A stretch of 64,000 nt of DNA from Alicyclobacillus sp. SO9 (lineage in GTDB: Bacteria; Bacillota; Bacilli; Alicyclobacillales; Alicyclobacillaceae). The position numbers and the translations under genes were made by a program. Positions 16,942 to 25,011 of this stretch are shown here, piece by piece (the stretch's first letter is position 1; every line of letters begins with the position of its first letter). The stretch spans positions 62,001 to 126,000 of the forward strand of contig NZ_CP066339.1 in NCBI RefSeq assembly GCF_016406125.1, in the 5' to 3' direction. Under the pieces are notes generated by a model that was given only the letters and a program-made list of their open reading frames with translations, had not been told where the DNA came from and ran no database searches.

Positions 16942-18705
16942 ATGGATAGACTATCCAGGTATATCAGCGGGCGAGGATTACAAATTATCGTGATTGCATT
17001 AATGGTGTTGCTGGTACTCCTGCCCTTTTGGAGCCTGCTGTGGACCAGTGTAAGCGGACATGGTGTAACCCTGTCTGCTTATATTCGGTTGTTTAAAGAG
17101 CATGACTTCTCGACGATTACACAAAACACACTGATTATGAGCGGCGGAGCGGCTGCAGTCTCCACTGTCTTAGGTGTTGTGTCCGCGTTGTTAGCCGTGC
17201 GCTTGCCCAAGCGTCACACTCGCTATTTTCACGTGTTTAATGTGTTGCCTTTGCTGATTCCGTCCTACATCAGTTCGATTGCCTGGGAGAACATGTTTGG
17301 TCCAGTAGGATTCGTCAATCACATTGCGTCGCATTTTACGCCTGACCATACACCGTTGGTGCATTTCTTTGGTATGGGGGGACTGATTTTCAGTCTGGGT
17401 GTCGTTCACTATCCATTTGTGTACCTTCTCACTTACAACGCACTGACACATGTGTCTCTGAGCGTTCTGCGATCGGCTCGAATCAGCGGAGCATCCGGAT
17501 GGTCCATTTATACGCGCATCATCTTGCCGCTAATTCGTGCGGCAGCTCTAAATGGCGCATTGCTCGCTTTTATCACGAACGTGGATGACTTTGGCATTGC
17601 CGCATTTATCGGTATTCCGGCACATATCACTGTCTTTTCAACGCAAATCTACCAACTCATTGTCGGCTACGGAACCAGTTCATTTACGACAGCGGCAGCG
17701 TGGTCAATGTTGGCCTCGTCCGTAGCAGTGCTGGTCATGGGGTTTGAGTATTTGATTCAGAAAAGGGATCTAAACTACGTATCTGGGCAACAGGACGGAT
17801 TGCGCAGTCCAGTCATGACGCCGGGTATATGGATTGCTACTACTCTGTTTGGTGCCTTCTTTTTAATGGTTGCTGTCGTACCTGCAGCACTGTTGGTAAT
17901 GACGGCACTGTCTCCGGCTATTGGAGCTCCTTTGTCTTTTCATACCATGACTTTAGAGAATTTTAAAAGCGTATTGGGAATGGGGCAGACGATTTCCGTA
18001 CTTCGCACCAGTGGTGAGTTGGCGCTGTTGACTGGAGTCGGCGGAATTGTGCTTGCGACTGTACTGATGTTTACGTTCCGTCGCAGACAAAGCTGGCTGG
18101 GGAAGACCATTCAATCGGTGTTGACGATGCCCTATGCATTACCCGGAATGATATATGGTTTAGCGATGATTCTTGCATTCCTTAAACCCTTACCAATTGT
18201 CCACTGGTCGCTATACGGAACTTTCTGGATATTGGCTTTGGCGTACTTGGCCAGGTTTCTTACTCTGGCTGTCCGGACACTTACTCCTGCGTTCAGCACC
18301 TTCAACTTCTCATTGTTCAACAGTGCGATTGTTGCAGGCGCTTCTCCATTCAAAGCAATTGTTCGCATCTTTATTCCCATCTTTTTTGGGACCTATGTGT
18401 CAGGATTCTTATTTGTCTTTCTCAGTTCCTTGACTGAAATGACAGTCTCTTCGGTCCTGGCCTCCCCAGGCACCGAGACCATTGGAATGGCGATTCTCGA
18501 CTTGGATGAAGCCGGGAATTTGATGGAAGCAGCTGTTTTGTCCTTACTTGTCATCGCAGCAATGGCTGTCTTTGCGGCAGTGGTTGTAGGGGTGAATAAA
18601 ACTGCGTCACATATTCGTGTCAGGCAGAAGACCTCAAGGCTTGATACGCTAATTAATTCGATGGAGGGGATACCATGGCGAAATCAGACATTGCAGGAGA
18701 AATAA
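16942..18705 (+). CDS. ABC transporter permease, fused double domain (FbpB-type)
   Basis: 587 aa with about 12 membrane segments in two homologous halves, each with a binding-protein-dependent permease loop: SARISGASGWSIYTRIILPLIRAA and SAIVAGASPFKAIVRIFIPIFFG (EAA motifs). This fused layout is typical of ferric/phosphonate importers. ATG 16942 has AAAGGGG 8 nt upstream. The end overlaps the ATPase gene by 31 bp. It works with the lipoprotein before it and the ATPase after it. Confidence 0.9.
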   Translation: MDRLSRYISGRGLQIIVIALMVLLVLLPFWSLLWTSVSGHGVTLSAYIRLFKEHDFSTITQNTLIMSGGAAAVSTVLGVVSALLAVRLPKRHTRYFHVFNVLPLLIPSYISSIAWENMFGPVGFVNHIASHFTPDHTPLVHFFGMGGLIFSLGVVHYPFVYLLTYNALTHVSLSVLRSARISGASGWSIYTRIILPLIRAAALNGALLAFITNVDDFGIAAFIGIPAHITVFSTQIYQLIVGYGTSSFTTAAAWSMLASSVAVLVMGFEYLIQKRDLNYVSGQQDGLRSPVMTPGIWIATTLFGAFFLMVAVVPAALLVMTALSPAIGAPLSFHTMTLENFKSVLGMGQTISVLRTSGELALLTGVGGIVLATVLMFTFRRRQSWLGKTIQSVLTMPYALPGMIYGLAMILAFLKPLPIVHWSLYGTFWILALAYLARFLTLAVRTLTPAFSTFNFSLFNSAIVAGASPFKAIVRIFIPIFFGTYVSGFLFVFLSSLTEMTVSSVLASPGTETIGMAILDLDEAGNLMEAAVLSLLVIAAMAVFAAVVVGVNKTASHIRVRQKTSRLDTLINSMEGIPWRNQTLQEK

Positions 18706-19772
18706 TTCCCCATATGGAGACTCAAGAAGCTTTGCGTATCGAGCAGCTTGAAATGAGGTACGGGTCAAAACAGGTCTTGGACAATGTCAATTTGACGGTT
18801 TTCGCTGGCCAGTTTGTAGTGGTTGTCGGCCCCAGCGGATGCGGGAAGTCTACACTGCTGAACTTAACAGCCGGTTTTGCGAAGCCGTCCAAAGGGAATT
18901 TGTACATTGGTCATCACCTTGTATCTGGAAGTTCCCGAGCACTGCCGCCCCATAAACGGAACATTGGCATGGTTTTTCAGGATTTAGCGCTGTGGCCGCA
19001 CATGACGGTGTACGATAATGTAGAGTTCCCGCTGCGATACCGATATCCGCAAGAGGCCAAAGTGAAAGGGTGGGCTCGAAACCGAGTCCTGCGCATCCTT
19101 ACCACGGTTGGTCTGGCGGACAAAGCAAAGCAGCGGCCAAGCCAACTGTCAGGTGGTCAACAACAGCGCGTGGCATTGGCAAGGGCTTTAGTTACAAACC
19201 CCGAGATCCTTCTGATGGATGAGCCACTGTCCAGCCTCGATTCTGTTCTGCAGGAACGTATGACAGAGGACATACGCCGGATTGCACAAGAGGCTGGAAG
19301 CACGGTGCTGTACGTAACGCACAATCAGCGTGAAGCGATGACTTTGGCTGACGTGGTTGTGGTGATGAATGATGGGAAGATTGAGCAAATCGGATCGCCC
19401 GAAGAAGTATACTATTCGCCGAAAACAAAGTTTGCCGCAGAATTTTTCAGCAGATCAAATGTGTTGGAAGCAGACTCGGCAGAAATTCTGCAACTGTTTC
19501 CGAAGTTTCCCCACGGCGGCGTCAGGTATGTGGGTATTCTGCGGGAACACGTAGTTCTCACCAGCCAGGTTACACTGGGTGCTTCAGAGAAGGCTCTGGT
19601 AACCGGGAAGGTTCTTTCGCGTCAATTCCTGGGCAGCAACTTCGAATATCGGGTGAGACTCCAAGATGACACAGTTCTGGTCTCCCTTTCGTCCGAACGT
19701 TTTTGCGAAGATGAAGAAGTGTTTGTCGGCATCACGGCTTTCCAAGGCCTAAATGATGCAACTGTACATTGA
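18675..19772 (+). CDS. ABC transporter ATP-binding protein (FbpC/PotA-type)
   Basis: 365 aa. Walker A GPSGCGKST, Q-loop FQDLALWPHMT, signature LSGGQQQRVALARALV, Walker B ILLMDEPLSSLD, switch His THNQREAM. A C-terminal TOBE-like regulatory part (from about residue 245) contains VRYVGILREHVVL and GKVLSRQFLGSNFEYRVRLQDDTVL. ATG 18675 follows GGAGGGG. Its reading frame overlaps the permease end, so the operon is tightly coupled. It energises the import complex. Confidence 0.92.
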   Translation: MAKSDIAGEIIPHMETQEALRIEQLEMRYGSKQVLDNVNLTVFAGQFVVVVGPSGCGKSTLLNLTAGFAKPSKGNLYIGHHLVSGSSRALPPHKRNIGMVFQDLALWPHMTVYDNVEFPLRYRYPQEAKVKGWARNRVLRILTTVGLADKAKQRPSQLSGGQQQRVALARALVTNPEILLMDEPLSSLDSVLQERMTEDIRRIAQEAGSTVLYVTHNQREAMTLADVVVVMNDGKIEQIGSPEEVYYSPKTKFAAEFFSRSNVLEADSAEILQLFPKFPHGGVRYVGILREHVVLTSQVTLGASEKALVTGKVLSRQFLGSNFEYRVRLQDDTVLVSLSSERFCEDEEVFVGITAFQGLNDATVH

Positions 19773-19808
19773 CCAGATTCGAGCAGCCGATTCAGGGCAA
19801 CAGTCGAT

Positions 19809-20939
19809 TTAGAGCAACAGCCGACTCAGGACAGATTCTACTTCCTTATTCAACGAAGACAGCAACTCTGCTGCAGAACAGGTCGTTGCCAGGCCCGCTG
19901 CTTGGCCGGACCAGAGTGACATCATATCAGTGTTACTTTGCTGTTTTGCTGCCGCGCGAAGTTCTTTTGTGAGGGCGTTTTGGAACGGGTAGGGCGGTAC
20001 AGGTTCATCATAATTTTCGTGACTCGCAATGAACTCATTTCGTATCCCCCGTGCCGCTTTCCCGGAAAATGCCGTAGTCAGTGTAGTACTTTCATCGCTA
20101 CTGTTTATCAATTTTTCCTTGTAGGCAGTCGTTGCTCCGCTTTCAGTGCAGGTTAAAAACGCCGATCCCATTTGCACACCTTCAGCTCCCAACGCCAGAC
20201 TTGCAACGATGCCCCGGGCGTCCATGATGCCGCCTGCCGCAATCACAGGGATATGCAGACTGTCTACTGCTTGCGGAATGAGCGCCATGACGCCAACCAG
20301 CGCATCTTCTGCTTTGTGAAGGAATGTTCCTCGATGCCCTCCAGCCTCGTGTCCCTGCATCACAATCATGTCCATGCCTCGGTTTTCAAGCACCTTGGCT
20401 TCGCGTACCGTAGTGGCCGTTCCCATCACAATCATCCCTGCCGCTTTCATCCGTTTCACCGTCTCAACATCCGGTGCTCCGAAGGTACAGGAGAAAACAG
20501 GCACATGTTCATCCAGCAACACCTCTAACTGCTGTTCGAAATCAGGGAAAGAAAAGTCTGGTTCAGTGGAGGGTGTAAGCCCCAACTCCTCACGGTAGGG
20601 TTGAAGGTGTGTTTTCATCCGCTGAATTTCGCTGGCATATGACGCAGCGGTATGTCGCGCAGCCTTTTCAGGTGAACTATCTATCGTTGAGGACGCGGAC
20701 CTTTCCCTTTCGGGAATGAACAAGTTTACTGCAAATGGCTTATCCGTTTTCGCCTTGATGAAGCCAATCGCTTCGCGAATTTGTTGCGGCGTCATATAAC
20801 CCGCACCCAAGGAACCCAGTCCCCCAGCATTGGAAACAGCAGCAACCAATTCCGGTGTGGTGATACCCCCTGCCATACCTGCCTGAATAACTGGCAAGCG
20901 AATGCCTAACGTTTCTATTAACGCAGTTTTGGGCCACAT
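19809..20939 (-). CDS. Nitronate monooxygenase (2-nitropropane dioxygenase-like, FMN)
   Basis: 376 aa TIM-barrel flavoenzyme. Family marks are PVIQAGMAGGITTPELVAAVSNAGGLGSLGAG at the N-terminus, KPFAVNLFIP, MQGHEAGGHRGTF with the catalytic His, VIAAGGIMDARGIVASLALGAEGVQMGSAFL for FMN phosphate, and a C-terminal helical tail. It oxidises nitronates such as propionate-3-nitronate, giving detoxification. ATG 20939 is preceded by GAGGAGG. It is convergent with the ABC operon; no partner gene is evident. Confidence 0.9.
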   Translation of the reverse strand: MWPKTALIETLGIRLPVIQAGMAGGITTPELVAAVSNAGGLGSLGAGYMTPQQIREAIGFIKAKTDKPFAVNLFIPERERSASSTIDSSPEKAARHTAASYASEIQRMKTHLQPYREELGLTPSTEPDFSFPDFEQQLEVLLDEHVPVFSCTFGAPDVETVKRMKAAGMIVMGTATTVREAKVLENRGMDMIVMQGHEAGGHRGTFLHKAEDALVGVMALIPQAVDSLHIPVIAAGGIMDARGIVASLALGAEGVQMGSAFLTCTESGATTAYKEKLINSSDESTTLTTAFSGKAARGIRNEFIASHENYDEPVPPYPFQNALTKELRAAAKQQSNTDMMSLWSGQAAGLATTCSAAELLSSLNKEVESVLSRLLL

Positions 20940-21446
20940 TGCTTATTACCTCCTCAATTAAGGTCAGCCGTGACAGTGTAAAAGACTGTATTACAGGTTG
21001 TGCAAGGGACCAGCTAAGCCTCTGCACGCCTTGAAACAGGGTAAGGTGAGCGTGCACATGTAAGTAAAGTACGGTGACGGATAGCACACGTTTGTCAAAA
21101 GTGTATCATGGAGGCTGGTATTCATAAATTCGGTGAGGCTCCATTGAGTGAAAAACAAAGGAGCAAAGGAGCAAAGGAGCAAAGGAGCAAAGGAGCAAAG
21201 GAGCAAAGGAGCAAAGGAGCAAAGGAGCAAAGGAGCAAAGGAGCAAAAGGCGGAATGGATAAAATACGCGAGAAGGATGAAATAATTGTAAAGGGATAGG
21301 TTTTGGTGTGCACCCCTTGTGTCAAAGAGTCGTACGCAATTGGGCGAATGAAAGCAGTAGATAAGAACAGTGAATGAGAACAGTGTGCTGCAACTTGTGA
21401 GTAACATTTCGGACGTCGAGATAAACGATTGAGGAGTGAGCCTGGA
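20940..21446. other. 500-bp spacer with a simple-sequence repeat
   Basis: Apart from the 8-bp repeat at 21160-21247, no gene is supported here. An open frame at 21108-21299 simply reads through the repeat and has no ribosome binding site. The right end (21350-21446) carries the leader of the DUF2294 gene. Confidence 0.6.
21160..21247 (+). repeat. 8-bp x 11 perfect tandem repeat (ggagcaaa)
   Basis: Eleven uninterrupted copies of ggagcaaa (88 bp). The strand is purine-only except for the C in each unit. The unit contains a GGAG resembling a ribosome binding site. Being 8 bp, each gain or loss shifts reading frame and helical phase, so this is a candidate hypervariable tract between the nitronate monooxygenase and the DUF2294 gene. 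Confidence 0.95.
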
Positions 21447-21806
21447 ATGAGCGGAGCAAATTTAACCCACGAGTTTAGCAATTTGTTGCGGGAACTGCGA
21501 AAGAAGCATGTTGGAAAGGGTCCTGAGCAAGTTACCACGAGATTTGTTGGACCGTGGGCTGTCTGCGAACTGCGGGGTAATCTCACAATGGTTGAAAAGT
21601 TCATTAGCCGTTCTACTGAAGGTAAGCGCATGATTAAAGATACGAGAACCGCCTTCATTAAGGAACTGTACGAAGACCCGGCATTGTGTGCACAGTTCGA
21701 GAACTTGGTTGGTGCAAAAATGATGACACTGTACGTGGATTTTGATGTGGATGCTGATATTGGCATGACCGTCTACGTCTTCGACAAGGATATTGGCACA
21801 GAGTAG
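21447..21806 (+). CDS. DUF2294-like protein
   Basis: 119 aa small soluble protein. The pattern LRELRKKHVGKGPEQVTTRFVGPWAVCELRGNLTMVEKFI ... VGAKMMTLYVDFDVDADIGMTVYVF is that of the DUF2294 (Na-Ca antiporter-subunit-like) family found widely in Firmicutes. ATG 21447 is chosen over TTG 21429, with GAGGAG 10 nt upstream. Function is unknown. It stands alone between the 8-bp repeat and the large repeat array. Confidence 0.75.
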   Translation: MSGANLTHEFSNLLRELRKKHVGKGPEQVTTRFVGPWAVCELRGNLTMVEKFISRSTEGKRMIKDTRTAFIKELYEDPALCAQFENLVGAKMMTLYVDFDVDADIGMTVYVFDKDIGTE

Positions 21807-21869
21807 GTTAACAATCAGGCTGATGTGCGAATTCCTAGTTGAGTCCGTACAAACATGGATGCATCTTCT

Positions 21870-22284
21870 GCTGGTGTAGGCGTGTTTGTTGGTGACGTCG
21901 GTCGGTTAAGGATCCTTTTGCTCCCTATTCCAACGTGCGTCGAAGAATAGTGATCGATGGGCTCCCTATCACCAGCAGTCGCCTACAATAGGGATCCCGT
22001 TGCGCCTTATTCTCCACGCCCCACCCTGCCTGGACTCAGATTAGGGATCATTCATGACACTAATGTTTTAGGGCAGCTGGATTAGGGATCCTTGCGATCA
22101 CTATCGCAGGTGGCCACCCCAGTTAGGGACGATTGCGATCACTAACTGCTCTGCTGCCACTGCGGGAAGCCTGCGACGGCAGCGGGATCAACGGGATGGA
22201 AGAAAACACATGCGGAAAAACTCCATTTATAAACTTTTATTCCTTTTATAGTAATCTCAATGCCCAGCGGAACAGTTGGGGGCT
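21870..22284 (+). repeat. Large tandem repeat, unit 1 (~415 bp)
   Basis: First unit of a three-unit array. It begins GCTGGTGTAGGCGTGTTTGT and ends in an AT-rich tail plus CCCAGCGGAACAGTTGGGG. Inside are small inverted repeats sharing a TAGGGATC core: 21960-21998 (arms CCTAT / ATAGG, extended), 22040-22064 (ATTAG ... CTAAT), 22083-22103 (TAGGGATC ... GATCACTA) and 22122-22146 (GTTAG ... CTAAC). No open frame with a ribosome binding site covers it. Confidence 0.9.
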
Positions 22285-22679
22285 GCTGGTGTAGGCGTGT
22301 TTGTTGCTGACGCCGGTCGGTTAAGGATCCTTTTGCTCCCTATTCCAACGTGCGCCGAAGAATAGTGATCGATGGGATCCCTATCACCAGCATTGGCCTA
22401 CAATAGGGATCCCGTTGCGCCCTATTCTCCACGCCCCACCCTGCCTGGACTCAGATTAGGGATCATTCATCACACTAATGTCCCGGGCGTGAGGCATTAG
22501 GGAGCTTTGCGATCACTACCGCCGTGGTCCCGCACCATTAGGGATCTTTCCGATCACTAACCGCCGCCCGACCGCAGCGGGATCAACGGGATCAAGCAAA
22601 ATATCAGCGGTAAAGTCTCATTTATTAATTCCAGTTACCATAATATCCAGCTCAATGCCCAGCGGAACACTTGGGGGCT
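22285..22679 (+). repeat. Large tandem repeat, unit 2 (~395 bp)
   Basis: Second unit, same head and tail as unit 1 but with a diverged middle. It holds a perfect 11-bp inverted repeat GGGATCCCTAT / ATAGGGATCCC (22374-22413, 18-nt loop) and further hairpins such as TTAGGGATC-TTTCC-GATCACTAA. Head and tail are more conserved between units than the central hairpins. Confidence 0.9.
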
Positions 22680-22782
22680 GCTGGTGTAGGCGTGTTTGTT
22701 GGTGACGCCGGTCGGTTAAGGATCCTTTTGCTCCCTATTCCAACGTGCGTCGAAGAATAGTGATCGATGGGATCCCTATCAC
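22680..22782 (+). repeat. Large tandem repeat, unit 3, left part (split by IS256-type element)
   Basis: Starts like units 1 and 2 (GCTGGTGTAGGCGTGTTTGT) and runs to CCCTATCAC, where the insertion sequence enters. The rest of the unit resumes after the element at 24288. The last 8 bases, CCTATCAC, form the left copy of the target duplication. Confidence 0.9.
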
Positions 22783-22821
22783 GGTAGTGTCAAGAAGTTT
22801 GTGTAATTTCTTTTCAGTAGG

Positions 22822-22844
22822 GTTATCCATCGAAGATGGATAAC
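22822..22844 (-). terminator. Hairpin downstream of the IS256-type transposase
   Basis: Perfect 10-bp stem GTTATCCATC / GATGGATAAC with a 3-nt loop, 135 bp beyond the transposase stop on its transcript, inside the element. No clear T-run follows on the minus strand, so terminator function is only possible. Confidence 0.4.
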
Positions 22845-22868
22845 ATCATTATTTGGTTTGTTTTGGTA

Positions 22869-22888
22869 GGTGGGGGGTACCCCCCACC
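22869..22888. repeat. 20-bp perfect GC-rich palindrome
   Basis: GGTGGGGGGTACCCCCCACC is its own reverse complement, without a loop. It lies inside the insertion sequence, 90 bp past the transposase stop. It could extrude as a cruciform or block read-through. Confidence 0.85.
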
Positions 22889-22978
22889 GAAAATTAGAAC
22901 TTTATCCCTCTTGGATTGAATATTCAGAACTAATATCCTTGTTGAATTGCTGGACTGTCTCGGAATTATTTTGGATAA

Positions 22979-24175
22979 TTATTCCTTGTCGAGAGTCTCG
23001 GAGACAGCTGGGTAACGCTCTTCATACATTCGCTGTAGCCCGGCTTTTGTTTCCTCATCGCCAAAGCCTCGGATGACCCTGGTACTCCATTTCTCGTTGT
23101 ACGCTGTGACCTCCAGATAGATAATTTTCTCAGCAGCGTCCATATTTGTTAAGCTGTTCATCGGTCTAAAACGTTTGCGAAGTTCTTTGTTCGTCCGCTC
23201 GATGGCATTTGAAGTATAGATTGCGTGACGAATCAGCTTCGGATATTTGTAAAACGTCAGGAGCGTTGAAAGTTGGCCTTCCCAGGACTGAATTTCTTTC
23301 GAATACTTTTTCCCCCACTTATCTTTGACGGTGTCGAACGCAGCTACGGCCAAGTCCTTGTCTGGTGCGGTGTACACCGTTTTGAGATCACTGAGAAATT
23401 CCGTCTTGTCACCGACTCGGATTTTTGGGAAGGTACTTCGCACTTTATGTACGACGCAGTGCTGAACGTCAGCCTTTGAATAGATTTCTCGAAAGGCTTC
23501 TTCGAGACCAGGGAGCCCATCAAATACACCCAGTAACACTTCGTGTACTCCACGGTTGTATAGGTCCTTGAGCACGTCCTTCCAACCGTTGGCACTTTCT
23601 TTGCCGCCCACGTAGAAGCCGAGTATTTGTCGGTATCCGTCTTCGTTGATACCCATCGCCAGGTAGACGACTTCGCTGTCCACCGTAGTACGTTTTAACT
23701 TGATGTAGATGCCATCTAGGTAGATGACCGAATAACGCTTTTCTAACGGACGCTGCTGCCATTCTTCTACATCTTCCAAAACGGTCTTTGTGATATTACT
23801 GATGGTCGTTGGCGAGTACTCTGTGCCAAACATCCCTTCGATAAATTTCGCGACATCCCGGGTACTCATACCGCCTTTATACATGTGAATGACAGCCTCT
23901 TCTAGCCAACCTTCCCGGCGTTGGTATGGCTCAAACAACTGAGTCTGAAAGGCGTCCTTACGGTCTCGGGGAACCTGTAGGTCCTCTATCTCGCCATACC
24001 GCGTTTGTAAGGAGCGACCATAGTAACCATTTCTACTCGGGCGGCGCCCCTCATACTCCACATTCAGGAAATGCTCAATTTCTTCTCGCATGATAAACTC
24101 GAGTTTTTCCTTAACAAAGCCTTTCACGAGATTTTCCATTAGATCTCCAATACTCTGTTCATGTACACTATCCAT
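22979..24175 (-). CDS. IS256 family transposase
   Basis: 398 aa, full length for IS256/Mutator-type transposases. DDE residues lie in YLDGIYIK (first Asp), GVFDGLPGLEEAF (second Asp) and the NAIERTNKELRKR motif (Glu), with the family C-H motif VQHCVVHKVR between them. The N-terminal helical DNA-binding part includes RRPSRNGYYGRSLQTRYG. The frame is intact, so the element may be active. ATG 24175 is preceded by AGAAAGGAAG. Confidence 0.95.
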   Translation of the reverse strand: MDSVHEQSIGDLMENLVKGFVKEKLEFIMREEIEHFLNVEYEGRRPSRNGYYGRSLQTRYGEIEDLQVPRDRKDAFQTQLFEPYQRREGWLEEAVIHMYKGGMSTRDVAKFIEGMFGTEYSPTTISNITKTVLEDVEEWQQRPLEKRYSVIYLDGIYIKLKRTTVDSEVVYLAMGINEDGYRQILGFYVGGKESANGWKDVLKDLYNRGVHEVLLGVFDGLPGLEEAFREIYSKADVQHCVVHKVRSTFPKIRVGDKTEFLSDLKTVYTAPDKDLAVAAFDTVKDKWGKKYSKEIQSWEGQLSTLLTFYKYPKLIRHAIYTSNAIERTNKELRKRFRPMNSLTNMDAAEKIIYLEVTAYNEKWSTRVIRGFGDEETKAGLQRMYEERYPAVSETLDKE

Positions 24176-24287
24176 AGGTAGGGCTTCCTTTCTGGTGATG
24201 TCGCAATCCCGAGGATACCCTACCTTTTTGTTATCTGAGAAGGATCCAAATTCTCCTACACAAACAATTTTACTTCATCCCTATCAC

Positions 24288-24480
24288 AAGCAGTGGCCTA
24301 CAATAGGGATCCCGTTACGCCCTATTCTCCACGCCCCACCCTGCCTCGAGTCAGATTAGGGATCATTCGTGACACTAATGTTTTGGGGCAGCTGGATTAG
24401 GGATCCTTGCGATCCCTATCGCAGGTGGCCACCCCAGTTAGGGATCCTTGAGATCCCTAACCGCTCCGCTAGGGCAGTCC
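24288..24480 (+). repeat. Large tandem repeat, unit 3, right part
   Basis: Continues unit 3 after the insertion sequence. Its hairpins are the most perfect in the array: TAGGGATC-CTTGC-GATCCCTA (24398-24418) and GTTAGGGATC-CTTGA-GATCCCTAAC (24437-24461). The AT-rich tail seen in units 1 and 2 is missing; homology ends near 24480. Confidence 0.88.
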
Positions 24481-24541
24481 CCGCAGTCCCGAGCCGAGAT
24501 AGAGTAGTCATTGTACACTATGAAAAGGTATCTTTTTTTAC

Positions 24542-24570
24542 TAGACGACCTAGAACGTTTTTGCTATAGT
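24542..24570 (+). promoter_or_regulatory. Candidate promoter with extended -10, upstream of fdhA
   Basis: TAGACG, 17 bp, then TATAGT preceded by TGC (extended -10 TGCTATAGT). It would start a transcript near 24578 that meets a terminator-like hairpin at 24746-24787 before the formate dehydrogenase gene. Confidence 0.45.
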
Positions 24571-24745
24571 GGCTATCAGATGAACGGGACGTGTAGGGCT
24601 GTGTTCTTGTTCTTTGGCGCAGTGAGAGTCGTGAATCGCTGCTGACAAGACCTTGTCTTTCGCGTAGTGTTTATTATTGGAACGGATATATGTATGGATT
24701 GGCGAAAAGTACAGGAGTGCTTTGAACTACTCCACAAGAAACAGT

Positions 24746-24787
24746 ATGCGCAGTCAGACTAAGCTGCGTATGTCATCTGTTTTTTGT
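24746..24787 (+). terminator. Terminator-like hairpin in the fdhA leader
   Basis: ATGCGCAG ... CTGCGTAT stem (one G-T pair) with a 10-nt loop, followed by two T-runs (tgttttttg). It lies about 225 bp upstream of fdhA and may end a ~200-nt leader RNA or a separate small RNA. Confidence 0.5.
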
Positions 24788-24850
24788 GGGGTTTTTTGCG
24801 TTGAGGGAGGCGCTCGCTCAAATTTGGATTTTGAAGTGGATTGTAGTTTT

Positions 24851-24915
24851 GAATTCTGAAGTTGAATTCTGAAGTTGAATTCTGAAGTTGAATTCTGAAG
24901 TTGAATTCTGAAGTT
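24851..24915 (+). repeat. 13-bp x 5 perfect tandem repeat (gaattctgaagtt)
   Basis: Five exact copies of gaattctgaagtt, flanked by degenerate copies on both sides (about 24822-24950). It ends about 97 bp before the formate dehydrogenase start. Copy-number change would alter leader length or spacing of regulatory sites. Confidence 0.95.
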
Positions 24916-25011
24916 GGATTTCTCAAGTTTGAATTTTGAAGTTGAATTTGTTCGGAGTGGAGCGCAATCAGTATGCGTTCAATGCGTTTGCGGTAAAGGG
25001 GGAAGTCATGG

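Larger units (their letters stand above)
22783..24279. mobile_element. IS256-family insertion sequence
   Basis: About 1497 bp, inserted in the third large repeat. Flanked by CCTATCAC (22775-22782 and 24280-24287), an 8-bp target duplication as usual for IS256. The ends form imperfect inverted repeats of about 23 bp sharing GTTTGTGTA. It carries one minus-strand transposase. The tail beyond the transposase stop holds a perfect hairpin (22822-22844, GTTATCCATC / GATGGATAAC) and a 20-bp GC palindrome (22869-22888). Confidence 0.9.

Noticed and set aside
15782-19772. Firm ferric-iron label for the importer
   Set aside because: The same protein class carries phosphonates, thiamine and polyamines; binding-site residues cannot be settled by eye.
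21108-21299. 63-codon frame across the 8-bp repeat
   Set aside because: It has no ribosome binding site and most of its sequence is translated simple repeat; kept only as a repeat.
22870-23076. Plus-strand frame at the tail of the IS256 element
   Set aside because: Overlaps the transposase end antisense and starts inside the GC palindrome; no support.
21870-24480. Integron attC or CRISPR interpretation of the repeat array
   Set aside because: Units are ~400 bp without short identical repeats and unique spacers, no integrase or cas gene is near, and the attC core pair RYYYAAC/GTTRRRY is not present at matching positions.
24677-24859. 60-codon frame in the fdhA leader
   Set aside because: Weak start context, runs over the terminator-like hairpin and into the 13-bp repeat; no similarity.
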